A model generated the notes under the pieces. It made no database searches and was not told the origin of the DNA. It saw only the letters and a program-made list of their open reading frames with translations. The translations under genes were made by a program, and so were the position numbers. Of a DNA stretch of 64,000 nt, positions 21,201 through 31,025 are shown in pieces. Source of the DNA: Hamiltosporidium tvaerminnensis (lineage: Eukaryota; Microsporidia; Dubosqiidae); assembly GCA_022605425.2 (NCBI GenBank), contig JAKIMF020000001.1, forward strand, positions 1,552,501 to 1,616,500, in the 5' to 3' direction. Position 1 is the stretch's first letter; every line of letters begins with the position of its first letter.

Positions 21201-24200
21201 TACTAAAGGATCAAATTTACAGGAATGTTATAAAATTTTAGGAGATTGTTGCAATTATTGGTTGGGAATTATAAACACAAAAGGAAAATATTTATCTGAT
21301 GATGATATTTTTGAATTATTTGCTGAATCTAAAAATATGTCAAAGCGTTTAGAAAAATACGATGGAAGAAAAACTACAGCCACTTGTACAGCTAAAAGAT
21401 TGGGTGATTTGTTAGGTAATGAAATTTTGAATGAAAGTGGTTTGAAATGTGAATATGTGATAGCGAGATATCCTGAAAAGAAGCCAATTACTGATCGGGC
21501 AATTCCTGTAAATTTATTTTATTCAATTGAAGAAGTAAAAAATAAATATTTAAACCAGTGGCTTGGTATTCACACACCAATCGATATTAGAGATTTATTG
21601 GATTGGAATTATTATTTTGAGAGATTAGAAACGATAATGCAAAAAATTGTTGTAATACCCGCTTTTTTTCAAAATATCAGCAATCCGATTGATCAATTAA
21701 GAATTCCTAATTGGGTATTTAAAAATAAGAAAAATGAAAGTTTAAAAAAATTAAATTTTATTTGTGATTTAGAAGAAACCGTTAAAGATTATAGCATTAA
21801 AAAAGTAAAACATAAAACTTTAGAAGAAAATATAAATTTTAAAAACAAATCTCAAAACCAAGAATTTCACAACAAAGAATCACATAACAAGGAATCTTTA
21901 TTTAATATTCAAAAGGAAATTAATTGTAACAAAAATGAAAATTATTTAGATTTATTGAAAAAAGGATATTCGTTTTATATAAATTCTATTAAAAATTATT
22001 GGAAAGATGATTTTTTTAAAAAAAATGAAGAAAGAAAAGAATCAAATAATAAAACAAATATTTTAGGGATAGAAGTATTAGAGAATGGAACTGCTATACT
22101 TCATAAATCTATAAATGAAAATTATATTTCAGAAAAAATTTATCCAGAAAAAAAATTATTTATAAATCTTTTAGTAGAAAATATTGAAGATAAAAATTTT
22201 TCTATGGAGAAAGGAGATTATTACATTGATGATAGTTTATTCACAGTTCCTTTATATTGTTTAAAACTTCTTGAAAAAGATTATATTTTAAAGTTTAAAT
22301 TAATTTCTAATTTTTTTGATCATTTATGTGTAAAATCTGTTTATGAAGAAGATAGAGATATTATTTATAATATATATTCTGAATATGAAAATGAGGCAAA
22401 ATATTTTACTTCTTGTTTTGTTTTAAGTTTTCATTATTATGGGAAAGATTCTTTTATATTTTTAACTGAAAATAAAATTTATATTCTTTCAAAATCTGAA
22501 TATTTTTTGAAAAAAGGAATCAAAAATAAACTTTATGATGCTTTTAATGGATTTGAATCTTTAGATGATGAATTAAAAGTTTTTGAGTTAAGAAAAGAAG
22601 GTTATGATATTGAAAAAGAAAGCATTATAAATGCCAATAAAAATACAAATGAACAGAAAAATGAAAAACCTGAAATAGAGAATGACTCAGAAAAAGTAGG
22701 AATAAATCTTAAAGAAAATACAAATGAAAAACCTGAAATAGAGAATGATTCGGAAAAAGTAGGAATAAATCTTAAAGAAAATACAAATGAACAGAAAAAT
22801 GAAAATAATTTTGGAATAACAAACGAAAATGAAAATGAAAATGAACAGAAAAGTGAAAAACTTGAAATAGAAAATGAAAATCTAATAAATTTCAAAGAGG
22901 ATATAAAGGAACAAAATTCTGTAATATCAAATGATATGAAAAACCAAGGCCTAATAGCTCCTAACCTTATTTCTGATCAAGAAATTAGTGAAAAACCATG
23001 TAAGGAAATAAATGGAGGTGAGAATGTCACAACTTCTTCTAAAATTTTCTTCGAACAGAATGAACAAGAGACACTTAAAGAAGTGAATTATTTTAAGAAA
23101 AAAAGCGAAACTTTTGAATCAATTCATTTTAAAAATAAATTTGTTGAAATAATCACAGATTTGGATTTAAAAAAATTTATAACAAAATATTTTAAAAGAA
23201 AAACCTTATTTGTTATGAATTATAATGATTCAAATAGAAAATTACTTTCATCTTTATTAGAAAAAAGACATTTGATTTTCAAAATGAATTTGAAAAATAA
23301 TAATTTTTTAATGAATTCCTTTAATTCTATTTTAAATTGTAATTTAGAATTATTGAGATTAATGTGTTTAAAATACAGAAATATATTAGAAATATCATTT
23401 TATTCTAAAATCCCGGTGTTAAACATACCCATTAATTATAAAAATCACTCAACTTTTTCTTCTAATTCTTCAGATTTCAAAATATTAGACGATCAAATTA
23501 ATAAAGATAATTCTTTAGAATTAATAAATAATTTGAAAAATAATAATGAAGAACAAAAAATAGAAAATCTAAAAATAAATAATGAGGCGCATATTTTACA
23601 CGATGAAATTTCAAGTGAAATTTTAGATTTTATGTTTTATAAAGAAGCTATTAAAAATAATTTATTATTGACAAATGAAGAATATTTAGATTTGAGTGTT
23701 TTAAAAGATGAATATTATAATGAAGGTTATAATGGATCGTATTGTTATGAATTTGAATGTGTAGGTACATTGATTTTAAGTATTTTAGAAGCTGAAAAAT
23801 TTAAAAATGAAGATTTCTTTATTCAAAGCAAAGAATTTAATGTTTTTAGAAATTTTATAAAAAATATATTTAAAGACAGCGTTTTATACGGAAAAACCGG
23901 TAAAAATTCATCTAAAAGCATATTTAATAAGTCAAATGATGGATTAAAAAATGATTTAAAACTTACAAAAGATGAAATAAGTAATACAAAAGTATTTTGT
24001 GACAATAACAATTCAACAAAAGAAGATAATATTTGGTGTTTAATAAAAAAATTACAAGAATATTTCACGGAACCAAACAAAGATTATTTTTATAATGCAC
24101 CTGGTTATTTACTAGGGAAAATTCCCATTTGGGTAAAAAAAGAAACAAAATTGCTCTCAAAAAAATTCAGACAAAATCTAAAAATACTTCAACAAAAATA

Positions 24201-25098
24201 TATAATAGAACTTGTCGGTAAACTAAAATCTATGGGAGTACACATAATATCTGTTAATAAAGAAATTATTACGATTTCAACAGGAAAATTGGAATTAAGT
24301 GACGCAGAAAATTATTTTGGTTTTTTACAAAATTCAATTTCTAAAATTAGAAATGACAAAACCTGTATTTCTACAGGTTTTTCTTTTGATGGATTGACAT
24401 TTAGATTATTAAGAATACACAAATCAATGATTTATATAAATCCTCAATGTTATTTCTTTCTTTCAACTCAAAATGAAATCTACAGTAACTGTAAACGATT
24501 AAAAATACCATTAAGTTTCTTAAAAATGGTTTTAATCGAAGAAAAAATAGAAAATAATTATTTTTATTCATCAATTATGAATAAAAAAATAAAAAATTCA
24601 GAATTTATAAAAAGTATAAAAATTTGTCTTAAAATAGCCAGTTATTTAAAAGATATTTCAGAATTAAAAAGTAATTCCTTTAAAATGTTAAGAATAAGTG
24701 AATTCGAATATAAAAACAATCTAAACAGAAAATTAAAATATTTAATGTTCGACATTTTATGTAAAAAATGTAACACAGACAATATTTTAAGAATACATTT
24801 ACAAACAGAAGATAATATTTTTTTTGATAATATTTGTACAAAATGTTATTCTGATTTTGATACAGATGAAATAGAAAGAGTCTGTATGGAATATGTTTAT
24901 TATAAAACTGATGAGTATTTGTGTGGAGAAACTTTTTGTTTAAGATGTCACAAATATAATGAAAGAAGACTTAAAGAATTTTGTGTTTGTGGTGATGTTT
25001 TTATTACTAAGGATTATAAAAAAGAATTTAATGTTATAAAAGATTATGTTAAGACTAAGAAAATGAGTGATTTTATTGATCATTTTATGAAATATTAA
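18274..25098 (+). CDS. POL2: DNA polymerase epsilon catalytic subunit
   Basis: Encodes 2274 aa (yeast Pol2 is 2222). The exonuclease is intact: ExoI Asp219/Glu221 in 'FAFDIETT', ExoII Asp312 in 'YNGNVFDFPF', ExoIII Asp405 in 'YSVSDAVATF'. Polymerase motifs are intact: A Asp583 in 'LDVAAMYPNIILTNRLQP', B 'KCILNSFYGYVMRKGARW' (~762-779), C Asp813/Asp815 in 'LDTDGIWC'. The Pol epsilon CysX site is present as Cys608-x2-Cys611-x8-Cys620 plus a Cys in 'VCQREVSFYVDT'. The C-terminal zinc modules lie at ~2160-2255. It makes the leading strand and links the helicase to the replisome. A Glu/Asn/Lys-rich insert with peptide repeats lies at ~1450-1560, joining the active half to the inactive C-terminal exo-pol half. 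The stop codon lies inside the first unit of a tandem array. Confidence 0.97.
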   Translation: MQRANENSLEEQFGFLSYHDFEERNGWLLNYVVTQDIDTSSRVKFYFVDAQKQNFSISIPFFPSLILETDEINFLEEYLRKKYEGEIECTEIISRMDINIYNHLSLKPGNYLRIYFKNEIFFSKAVKDLKKIISKNKVLHKHETIYEDFSFFKSESQNMNINCNIKEIYEYDIPYEVVISVELNIKCGSWYEIKYEGEKYIINPLLYEVPPELRIFAFDIETTKQPLKFPNAEIDEVMMISILTSNTGTLIVNRLIVSEDISDFEYSPKEDMKSEFKIYNEMNEEALLLRFYEIIQDYKPHVITTYNGNVFDFPFIFKRSLKYDLNMGDIIGFNQTRENFVCNFIVHLDCYKWVKRDSYLPIGSQGLKSVAKAKLNYFPDEMDPELMMFSAKNEPQKLASYSVSDAVATFYLYLKYVHPFIFSLSTLIPLPPHDVIDKGSGTLCESLLIAECMKNEILVPPKKNSDDMLFYKGFLVETMTYVGGHVECLKAGIYRSDFEYDFVLKTNSINKLIEQLEIILKDFRNEEFYEEVIKKIKYKLTEYIINGNKSNETAENNFNQSNNKNVLVNKIKLREKPLIYHLDVAAMYPNIILTNRLQPYSIVTDENCMRCDFNNKNNLCKREMDWVLRVEYLIANKKEIEMLEFQLENEYFKIEENIKPVIYKNLPQKKKNEILKERIKNYSKKIYNKIYKSNVENKSSRVCQREVSFYVDTVRKFRDQRYFYKKKFQNAKTDLENEKSDEKKEILSKMLVVYESLQIAHKCILNSFYGYVMRKGARWYSMEMAAIVCNTGGSIIKEARNFIEGIGIPLELDTDGIWCLIPESFPDTFLVNKNKKISFLCIVLNYLISQKFTNQQYQEKIITNDCNSELTSDNKSSFINTENFLSSNTILNSDQRKFHIKNKYEIKPYNSIEFEIDVPYKAMVLPSSTEEGKQIKKRYVVINMKDKISELKGFESKRRGELKIIKKFQEELFNLFTKGSNLQECYKILGDCCNYWLGIINTKGKYLSDDDIFELFAESKNMSKRLEKYDGRKTTATCTAKRLGDLLGNEILNESGLKCEYVIARYPEKKPITDRAIPVNLFYSIEEVKNKYLNQWLGIHTPIDIRDLLDWNYYFERLETIMQKIVVIPAFFQNISNPIDQLRIPNWVFKNKKNESLKKLNFICDLEETVKDYSIKKVKHKTLEENINFKNKSQNQEFHNKESHNKESLFNIQKEINCNKNENYLDLLKKGYSFYINSIKNYWKDDFFKKNEERKESNNKTNILGIEVLENGTAILHKSINENYISEKIYPEKKLFINLLVENIEDKNFSMEKGDYYIDDSLFTVPLYCLKLLEKDYILKFKLISNFFDHLCVKSVYEEDRDIIYNIYSEYENEAKYFTSCFVLSFHYYGKDSFIFLTENKIYILSKSEYFLKKGIKNKLYDAFNGFESLDDELKVFELRKEGYDIEKESIINANKNTNEQKNEKPEIENDSEKVGINLKENTNEKPEIENDSEKVGINLKENTNEQKNENNFGITNENENENEQKSEKLEIENENLINFKEDIKEQNSVISNDMKNQGLIAPNLISDQEISEKPCKEINGGENVTTSSKIFFEQNEQETLKEVNYFKKKSETFESIHFKNKFVEIITDLDLKKFITKYFKRKTLFVMNYNDSNRKLLSSLLEKRHLIFKMNLKNNNFLMNSFNSILNCNLELLRLMCLKYRNILEISFYSKIPVLNIPINYKNHSTFSSNSSDFKILDDQINKDNSLELINNLKNNNEEQKIENLKINNEAHILHDEISSEILDFMFYKEAIKNNLLLTNEEYLDLSVLKDEYYNEGYNGSYCYEFECVGTLILSILEAEKFKNEDFFIQSKEFNVFRNFIKNIFKDSVLYGKTGKNSSKSIFNKSNDGLKNDLKLTKDEISNTKVFCDNNNSTKEDNIWCLIKKLQEYFTEPNKDYFYNAPGYLLGKIPIWVKKETKLLSKKFRQNLKILQQKYIIELVGKLKSMGVHIISVNKEIITISTGKLELSDAENYFGFLQNSISKIRNDKTCISTGFSFDGLTFRLLRIHKSMIYINPQCYFFLSTQNEIYSNCKRLKIPLSFLKMVLIEEKIENNYFYSSIMNKKIKNSEFIKSIKICLKIASYLKDISELKSNSFKMLRISEFEYKNNLNRKLKYLMFDILCKKCNTDNILRIHLQTEDNIFFDNICTKCYSDFDTDEIERVCMEYVYYKTDEYLCGETFCLRCHKYNERRLKEFCVCGDVFITKDYKKEFNVIKDYVKTKKMSDFIDHFMKY
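22641..22790 (+). repeat. In-frame peptide repeats within POL2
   Basis: Two tandem units encode 'ENTNE(QKNE)KPEIENDSEKVGINLK', 25 and 21 residues long, followed by a partial third unit. The first two differ by a 12-nt QKNE deletion and two silent changes (gactca/gattcg), so the duplication has drifted slightly while staying in frame. The units lie in the disordered linker between the two halves of Pol epsilon. Confidence 0.85.
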
Positions 25099-25615
25099 AT
25101 TTAATTTATCAAATATATTTAATAAAATTCAGTGTTAAAATATTTTTACCATTTTATGAAATATTAAATTTAATTTATCAAATATATTTAATAAAATTCA
25201 GTGTTAAAATATTTTTACCATTTTATGAAATATTAAATTTAATTTATCAAATATATTTAATAAAATTCAGTGTTAAAATATTTTTACCATTTTATGAAAT
25301 ATTAAATTTAATTTATCAAATATATTTAATAAAATTCAGTGTTAAAATATTTTTACCATTTTATGAAATATTAAATTTAATTTATCAAATATCTTTAATA
25401 AAATTCTGTGTTAAAATATTTTTACCATTTTATGAAATATTAAATTTAATTTATCAAATATCTTTAATAAAATTCTGTGTTAAAATATTTTTACCATTTT
25501 TATATGTTTTCTTTTTAATTTATCAAATATCTTTAATAAAATTCTCGGGTTAAAATATTTTTACCATTTTATGAAATATTAAATTTAATTTATCAAATAT
25601 CTATATTTTACTTTA
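25081..25615 (+). repeat. 69-bp tandem array starting in the POL2 stop region
   Basis: About 7.5 copies of a 69-bp unit starting at 25081, 25150, 25219, 25288, 25357, 25426, 25495 (diverged, with an extra base or two) and ~25567 (partial). The first unit contains the last codons and stop of POL2 (His-Phe-Met-Lys-Tyr-stop), so each intact copy repeats the gene's terminal codons, stop and 3' flank. The distal part of the unit, 'tttaataaaattc...gttaaaatattttt', matches the reverse complement of the LINE 3' tail (54.44-54.47 kb); the diverged unit, with 'ctcgggttaaaat', matches it best. Confidence 0.9.
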
Positions 25616-25944
25616 AATTTTAAGGTAAAAATTGATAAAAAAGTGAAACCATTTTTATTTTTTTTTTTGATTATAGAATCCCTTTAATTTTTTGTATTTT
25701 TATTTATTTCAAAATATTATTCGTACTTATTTCTTTGATAATAAAAATGCTCTGATGGAATAAATAAAGGAATTTGTAAAATTCAATTTTTAAGAAAGAA
25801 ATTGAATCTTTATAAAAAGAAATGAAATATTTCAAAGTAGGTTAAATGATTGTAAATATTTTAAATTGGAATTATAATTTTTATATTTCTGATTTTTATT
25901 TAAATTTTATTCAATTTTAAAAAATAATTTAAAGTTTAGATATT
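25616..25944. other. Intergenic between POL2 array and LINE tail
   Basis: AT-rich spacer of about 330 bases without recognised content. Confidence 0.5.
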
Positions 25945-26090
25945 TTTTTAATGTTTACCTCAACAAACATAAGAAAAGAGACGGATTTAGAAGAAAAAGA
26001 CAAATTGGTTTAAAAAACATTTAAAAAGGTAAAAATATATTGAACCCCTGTATTTATTTAAATTAAATACTTTATATTATATACGGTTGA
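25945..26090 (+). mobile_element. LINE 3'-end fragment (copy 3)
   Basis: Matches the last ~130 bases of the LINE: 'agacggatttagaagaaaaagaca' against 'gagtcggatttggaagaagaga' at 54.38 kb, followed by the 'ttaaaaaacatttaaaaaggtaaaaatat' tail and 'gaacccctgtatttattt'. It is probably a severely 5'-truncated insertion, which is typical of LINEs. Confidence 0.6.
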
Positions 26091-26255
26091 CTCAAGGTAT
26101 AAAAAATATTTTCTTAAATTTAATGATACTTTGATTAGATTTAACATTTGAACTAAAATACAATTTATGGTTTTAAAGTTAATTTTTATTTATTAAAACC
26201 AAAAGAAAGAATTAAAAAAACTTTTTTAATGACAAATTTAAGGTAAAATTTTGTT

Positions 26256-27242
26256 TTAAGAAACTTTTCCTTTTTTCATTTTGGTTTTAATTTCAAGACC
26301 TTCGACCAATACTTTTTGATCTTTAAACATCAAAAAATTGTCTTCAATTTTTAATTTTCCCATTAATTCAGAAAAAACAGTACTTTTTCCTTCATGAATC
26401 ATGGAATCAAAGTAATGTACCACTGGTACCTTGTCTGTTGTAAGTGTTGCTCTATTACCTGTGTATACTTCAGAAGGTACCTCTAAAGGTTCTGGTGTAC
26501 CATTTTCATCGATACCGCACATAATCATTGCTTGCGATACGACACCACGTAACTTGGATTCTTTCAAATTCGTAATAAATAAAAATTTTTTATTTAGCAA
26601 TTCTTCTTTCTCAACTCTTCCTCTCAATCCACTAACTACTGTAATTTCTTTTCCCATATCAACTGTCTCAACATACAATTTGTCTGCATTTGGATGATCA
26701 CTAATACTTTTAATTAACCCTACATGTATTTCCAAAAGATAAAATCCTTTTTCTTCAATTATTTCAATATCTTTCTTAGTACTTATCTCGTTCTGAAAAC
26801 AATTAAACCAATTAAAAATTTCTGGTTTTAATGTTTTACCTTCTAATACTCTTCGATACAACCTTGAAAACAACACCAAATCACAAAAAGATAATGATCT
26901 ACCATTAAAATAACAAGGAATATTTATATTAGAAGGAATATCAGGAATAAATTTTTCATCAGGTCCTTTGTTCTCCAAAAGAGTTTCAATAACATCGGCA
27001 GGATTCTTAGATCGTATTAACTCAAGATGACCAAACGTACTTTCATTTATAATTTCAAGATCGTGAGGATCACAATGGCATAAATCGATTATACGATCAA
27101 TTACTTTTTTCAAACCTTGATATCGATCATTCTCTATAGTTATTGCAATTTCAGTAGGTAAAAATGCAAAATCAATTGGTAAATTCATAAAATCTATGGC
27201 AAATATTACATCATCGTATTCTGGAGAATATTCAACTAACAT
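26256..27242 (-). CDS. ARC1: Arc1/EMAPII-like tRNA-binding synthetase cofactor
   Basis: Encodes 328 aa from an ATG directly preceded by CCC. Residues ~168-328 form an EMAPII/Arc1-type tRNA-binding OB-fold: 'LEIHVGLIKSISDHPNADKLYVETVDMG', 'VVSGLRGRV', 'FLFITNLKESKLRGVVSQAMIMC'. The N-terminal half has a GST-C-like stretch ('GRSLSFCDLVLFSRLYR', ~113-130), the part that in yeast Arc1 docks onto methionyl- and glutamyl-tRNA synthetases. Arc1 delivers tRNA to these enzymes and keeps them cytoplasmic. There is no catalytic synthetase domain (no HIGH or KMSKS), so this is not a full MetRS or TyrRS. The Lys-rich linker of yeast Arc1 is very short here. Convergent with POL2. Confidence 0.88.
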   Translation of the reverse strand: MLVEYSPEYDDVIFAIDFMNLPIDFAFLPTEIAITIENDRYQGLKKVIDRIIDLCHCDPHDLEIINESTFGHLELIRSKNPADVIETLLENKGPDEKFIPDIPSNINIPCYFNGRSLSFCDLVLFSRLYRRVLEGKTLKPEIFNWFNCFQNEISTKKDIEIIEEKGFYLLEIHVGLIKSISDHPNADKLYVETVDMGKEITVVSGLRGRVEKEELLNKKFLFITNLKESKLRGVVSQAMIMCGIDENGTPEPLEVPSEVYTGNRATLTTDKVPVVHYFDSMIHEGKSTVFSELMGKLKIEDNFLMFKDQKVLVEGLEIKTKMKKGKVS

Positions 27243-27245
27243 GGG
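27243..27245 (-). promoter_or_regulatory. CCC motif adjoining the ARC1 start
   Basis: GGG on the plus strand is CCC on the coding strand, directly touching the ATG (ACCCATG). It fits the microsporidian start-proximal motif and supports this start. Confidence 0.55.
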
Positions 27246-28609
27246 TCAAAAGTAAATATTTTTTTTTTATAATTCAATATAAAACAAAAGTTTCGTTTAA
27301 AAATTAAAACAAGGTTTTAAAATAAAAATTGTTTGGATTTTTAATTTTTATAAGAATATAGGTTTATATGCTTGTTTGTTTTATATTTATTAAAATTAAA
27401 CAAAAATTCTTTGATTTCTAACATTTGGTAGTTTAATTGGATTTTGTAACGGTTTTTTTTAAAAGAACAATTTTTTTTTCTAAGAAATAAGATTTATTAA
27501 ATATTAACTAAGTTAAAGAAGTAAATAAATAGGATGAAGCATTTATTTAAAAAAATTCTCTTTATTTCATTCAAAAAAGTTGTATAAAAAAATTAGAATT
27601 ATATTTTTATCAAAGATAAAGTCGAAATACTCTTTAAAAATACAAGTCAAATGAGAAAAATTATAAGAAAACAAATATTATTAAACTTAAAACTCTACAG
27701 ATTTACGAATATTTATTTTAATATTCAATTTATATAGAATTATTATTTTTTTTCTTTAAAAATTTGTATTACAATTTATCTATTTTAATGGTAAATATAT
27801 CTGTGTAAATCTAAAGTTAAAACTTAAGAATATAAATAAAAAATTGTGCAATGCTAACCATAGAAAGCGATGCATGTTTTTTTTCTTGTAATTAGATTGT
27901 GCTTTCAAAATAAATCTTTAAGTTTGTGTAGTATAGTATTACAAAGAATAGAAGAATATAATTAAAATACACTACTCTGTAATAGAATGAGTAAACCATG
28001 AGTTTTTGTAAAATACAATAAAATCTTGCTTGTACCGAAATATCTTAGTTTACGAGAGCAGTGGGTTCTCAAAGTAAGATTATATATTAAAAACTAAAAT
28101 ATTTTCTAAATACAGAAGTTCATAGAATATTTTAAATTTAAATGTTTTTATTCATAAAAAATGCTAAACACACTTCTTTTTTACTTTTTTAAGTTTAAAA
28201 TATCTCTTTAATCATTTTATTAAAATTTTCTTTTTAAAAATACTACTTAGGTTTCTTAATCTTATTCGTTATAGTTATTAATTATGTTATATCAAAAAAT
28301 ACATATCTTTATCTTTATTTTTGTATTTGAAAATCCAGAATAAATTTTTATAAAGCAATTTTCTTAAATCTATGGCTTTTAAGTAATAATATTATACTTC
28401 ACTGCTATTAATTTATATTATTATCTTATAAAAGTGTGAAAATAATATGTATTTGAATAATATTGACAAATTATTATGAAATTTAAGTTTTTTTAAATAA
28501 ATGTTAAGATCCCAAGAAAAAAGGCTAATTAAGAAATTTAAGGTTTAGTAGAAAAAAAAATTTAAATTCTACCAAATCAAATAATATTTATATTTGCTAA
28601 AAAGATGTT
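27243..28609. other. Gene-poor AT-rich region
   Basis: About 1.4 kb upstream of ARC1 with no supported gene, RNA or mobile element. Confidence 0.55.
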
Positions 28610-28875
28610 AAGTAATATTTTAAATGATTAATTTCATTGTCGAAAGCGAGTATTTTAGAATTTAATGATTAAAAAAAGTCTTGAAATGGTTAATTTCATT
28701 GTAGAATGCGAGTATTTTAAAATTTAATGATTAAAAAAAGTCTTAAAATGGTTAATTCCATTGTCGAATGCAAATATTATAAAATTTAATGATTAAAAAA
28801 AGTCTTAAAATGGTTAATTCCATTGTCGAATGCAAATATTATAAAATTTAATGATTAAAAAGTCTTTAAATGTTA
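28610..28875. repeat. 62-bp tandem array
   Basis: Four copies of a 62-bp unit; the landmark 'ttaattycattgt' recurs at 28628, 28690, 28752 and 28814. Units 3 and 4 are almost identical, while units 1 and 2 differ at several sites ('gcgagtatttta' against 'gcaaatattata'), suggesting the last duplication was recent. Confidence 0.9.
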
Positions 28876-30290
28876 TTAAATTATATTTTCAGTAAATATT
28901 TGCTATATTTAAACAGTTTTTCTACCTATAAGAATGTTCTTTTATAGAATTTTTTGTAAAATTATTCAAAAATTTGATTTATAAAAAATACTAATATGTT
29001 TGTAACTTTTAAGAAAGAGATAAGAGAAGTCTTAATTGCGAAAAAAAAACTAAATTATTTGATACTTTTCATAATTTGATTTTTCTAGATCGTTTTTATA
29101 CTGTTTCGTATTGTTTTTAATAATAGATGAGATTTGAAAATTAAATCTAAAAATCAATTCTGAATAGTTCACTGAAAATTATACACCTAAACACAATGAA
29201 AAATGTATACAAAATGTTTTCTTTAATAGAAATAGATGAATATATACTTTAGATTTTTTTTTATCCTAAGAAATCAAATAATGTTTAACTATATAAGAAT
29301 AATGGTAAAATTTCGAGTTTTTGAGATAAATCTGAACAAATTTTTTCAAAAATTTCTCCCAAATAACGAATTTGTTTCAAACACATGAAAACCTTACTAA
29401 AAAAAGAAAGTATAGGACAAAACTTTTTATAACACTTAAGTTTGAAGTTGTGATTTAGAGATTATTAAATTTTTATATTCCTTAACAAGAAAATTAACTA
29501 TATAAGATAGATATTTGATTTTCTTTTTTTGGGTTTTCTGCAGTATAAAATAATTTGGCTATGAAAAGACAAAAGCTACATACATTTTCTTGAATTGTTC
29601 ATGTGTATAATAAAATGATATAATTTAACGGTATAATCGGTTTCTGCTCTTTTATATGCTATGATTTCTTTTGTAATAAAATCATTATTTTTGCACTGAT
29701 AGACAGCCAAATATACATACATTTAAAAAATCGAGTTTTATTTCTATAACTATATATTTTTAAGATGATACTCTTTCCAAATTCTTAAATGAACATATAT
29801 GATGATTTTTAGCTCATGTTTTTATCATTTATTGATCGTTGATGATAATTTTTTATAAAATTTGGCTATATGACATCTGATTATTTGAAATCATCATGTA
29901 TTAGGGAAAAGTTTTTGATTGGTTAAAAACGATGCTAACGACTTTTTACATGAAAGGTAGAATAAATTTTTACAAATATTTTTCATATCAATTGAGATAA
30001 ATACCTTTATTCAATTTTACAACCTCAATTTTATTTTCAGAAGGATTTATATATTTAGAATTCGCCAGTACAAGCCGAATATAAACCTAAACATGACATT
30101 TTAACAACATGAAATGAAGATTCGGATTAAAATGAAATTTGAAAGAGCTTTGCCCAACTTTTCTATAATTGTGATACTTTTTGATTTTATACTAGCTTAA
30201 AATATCAAGCCTTTATGTAAATATGTTTCTGGGATTTAGAAGGAAAATATTACAAAATCAAATTGTAAATTGTCTTATACTTTATTCGCC
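28876..30290. other. Gene-poor AT-rich region
   Basis: About 1.4 kb with only short broken frames on both strands and no recognised feature. Confidence 0.55.
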
Positions 30291-30294
30291 TAAT

Positions 30295-31025
30295 TTTATT
30301 TTAAAATATCACATCTTTTTAAAACAGTGGCATAATTTATGTTTGTTTTTATGGTATTAACGCTGTTCTAGGTTTTACATTTTACTGCTTCCCAACACAC
30401 CATAAGTATCCCTTAAAAATTCTCATCCCAAAGCTTTTAATATAAACGAGGTATAGAACCTATTTAATAGGCGAGGCAGTTGCCTGGAGTTTGTCTATTT
30501 CCGTTGCATGAAGTGCGATCGAAGACCGAAGCTCACCATAGGCTTTCTCAAGACTATGCTGCGTTCCACTTACTCTACACTTCTCAAACCTAATAAACTC
30601 CCACATAAGATACATCTCAGCGACTTTAATGAGGTCTACATAGATAGGAAATACCATAGTAACAAGTATAACCAGCATCTTAGCTTTGCCAGCTTTAAAT
30701 CGGTTGAATATTTTATCACCCCGGGCGCTAGGTCTTCTGCCGCGAGTGAGAAAAGCTATGTTTCTATGTTTTTAACTAGAAATTACCTACCTGTTTATTG
30801 CTGTCTTGGATTTAGTTAGATAAAAAAACTACAAAATATATTTATAGAAAAAGTTTCGCCATTTCATAGAGATTTTCTTCCTCATAACAATTACTATTAC
30901 CATTAACAAAGGAAAATATTGTGTTTTATGCCCACTAAAAATCCAAAAAATGATTTTCTACTTCAACTTATCCTATTTATTGCCGAGTCACGTTTTTATT
31001 TTGGGTATCCGTTCTCCACACTCGT
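30295..31025 (-). repeat. RepA interspersed repeat, inverted copy
   Basis: Its reverse complement matches the 40.3- and 48.7-kb copies over ~730 bases. On the plus strand: 'tcacatctttttaaaac', 'gttctaggtttta', 'gaggcagttgcctgg', 'tagaaattacctac' and 'gcccactaaaaatccaaa'. The open frames within it on both strands are incidental. The outer end ('gtggagaacggatacccaa' on the minus strand) aligns with the left ends of the other copies. Confidence 0.85.

Noticed and set aside
30460-30819. Overlapping frames on both strands
   Set aside because: Both fall inside the inverted RepA copy; the frames are not conserved in the other RepA copies.
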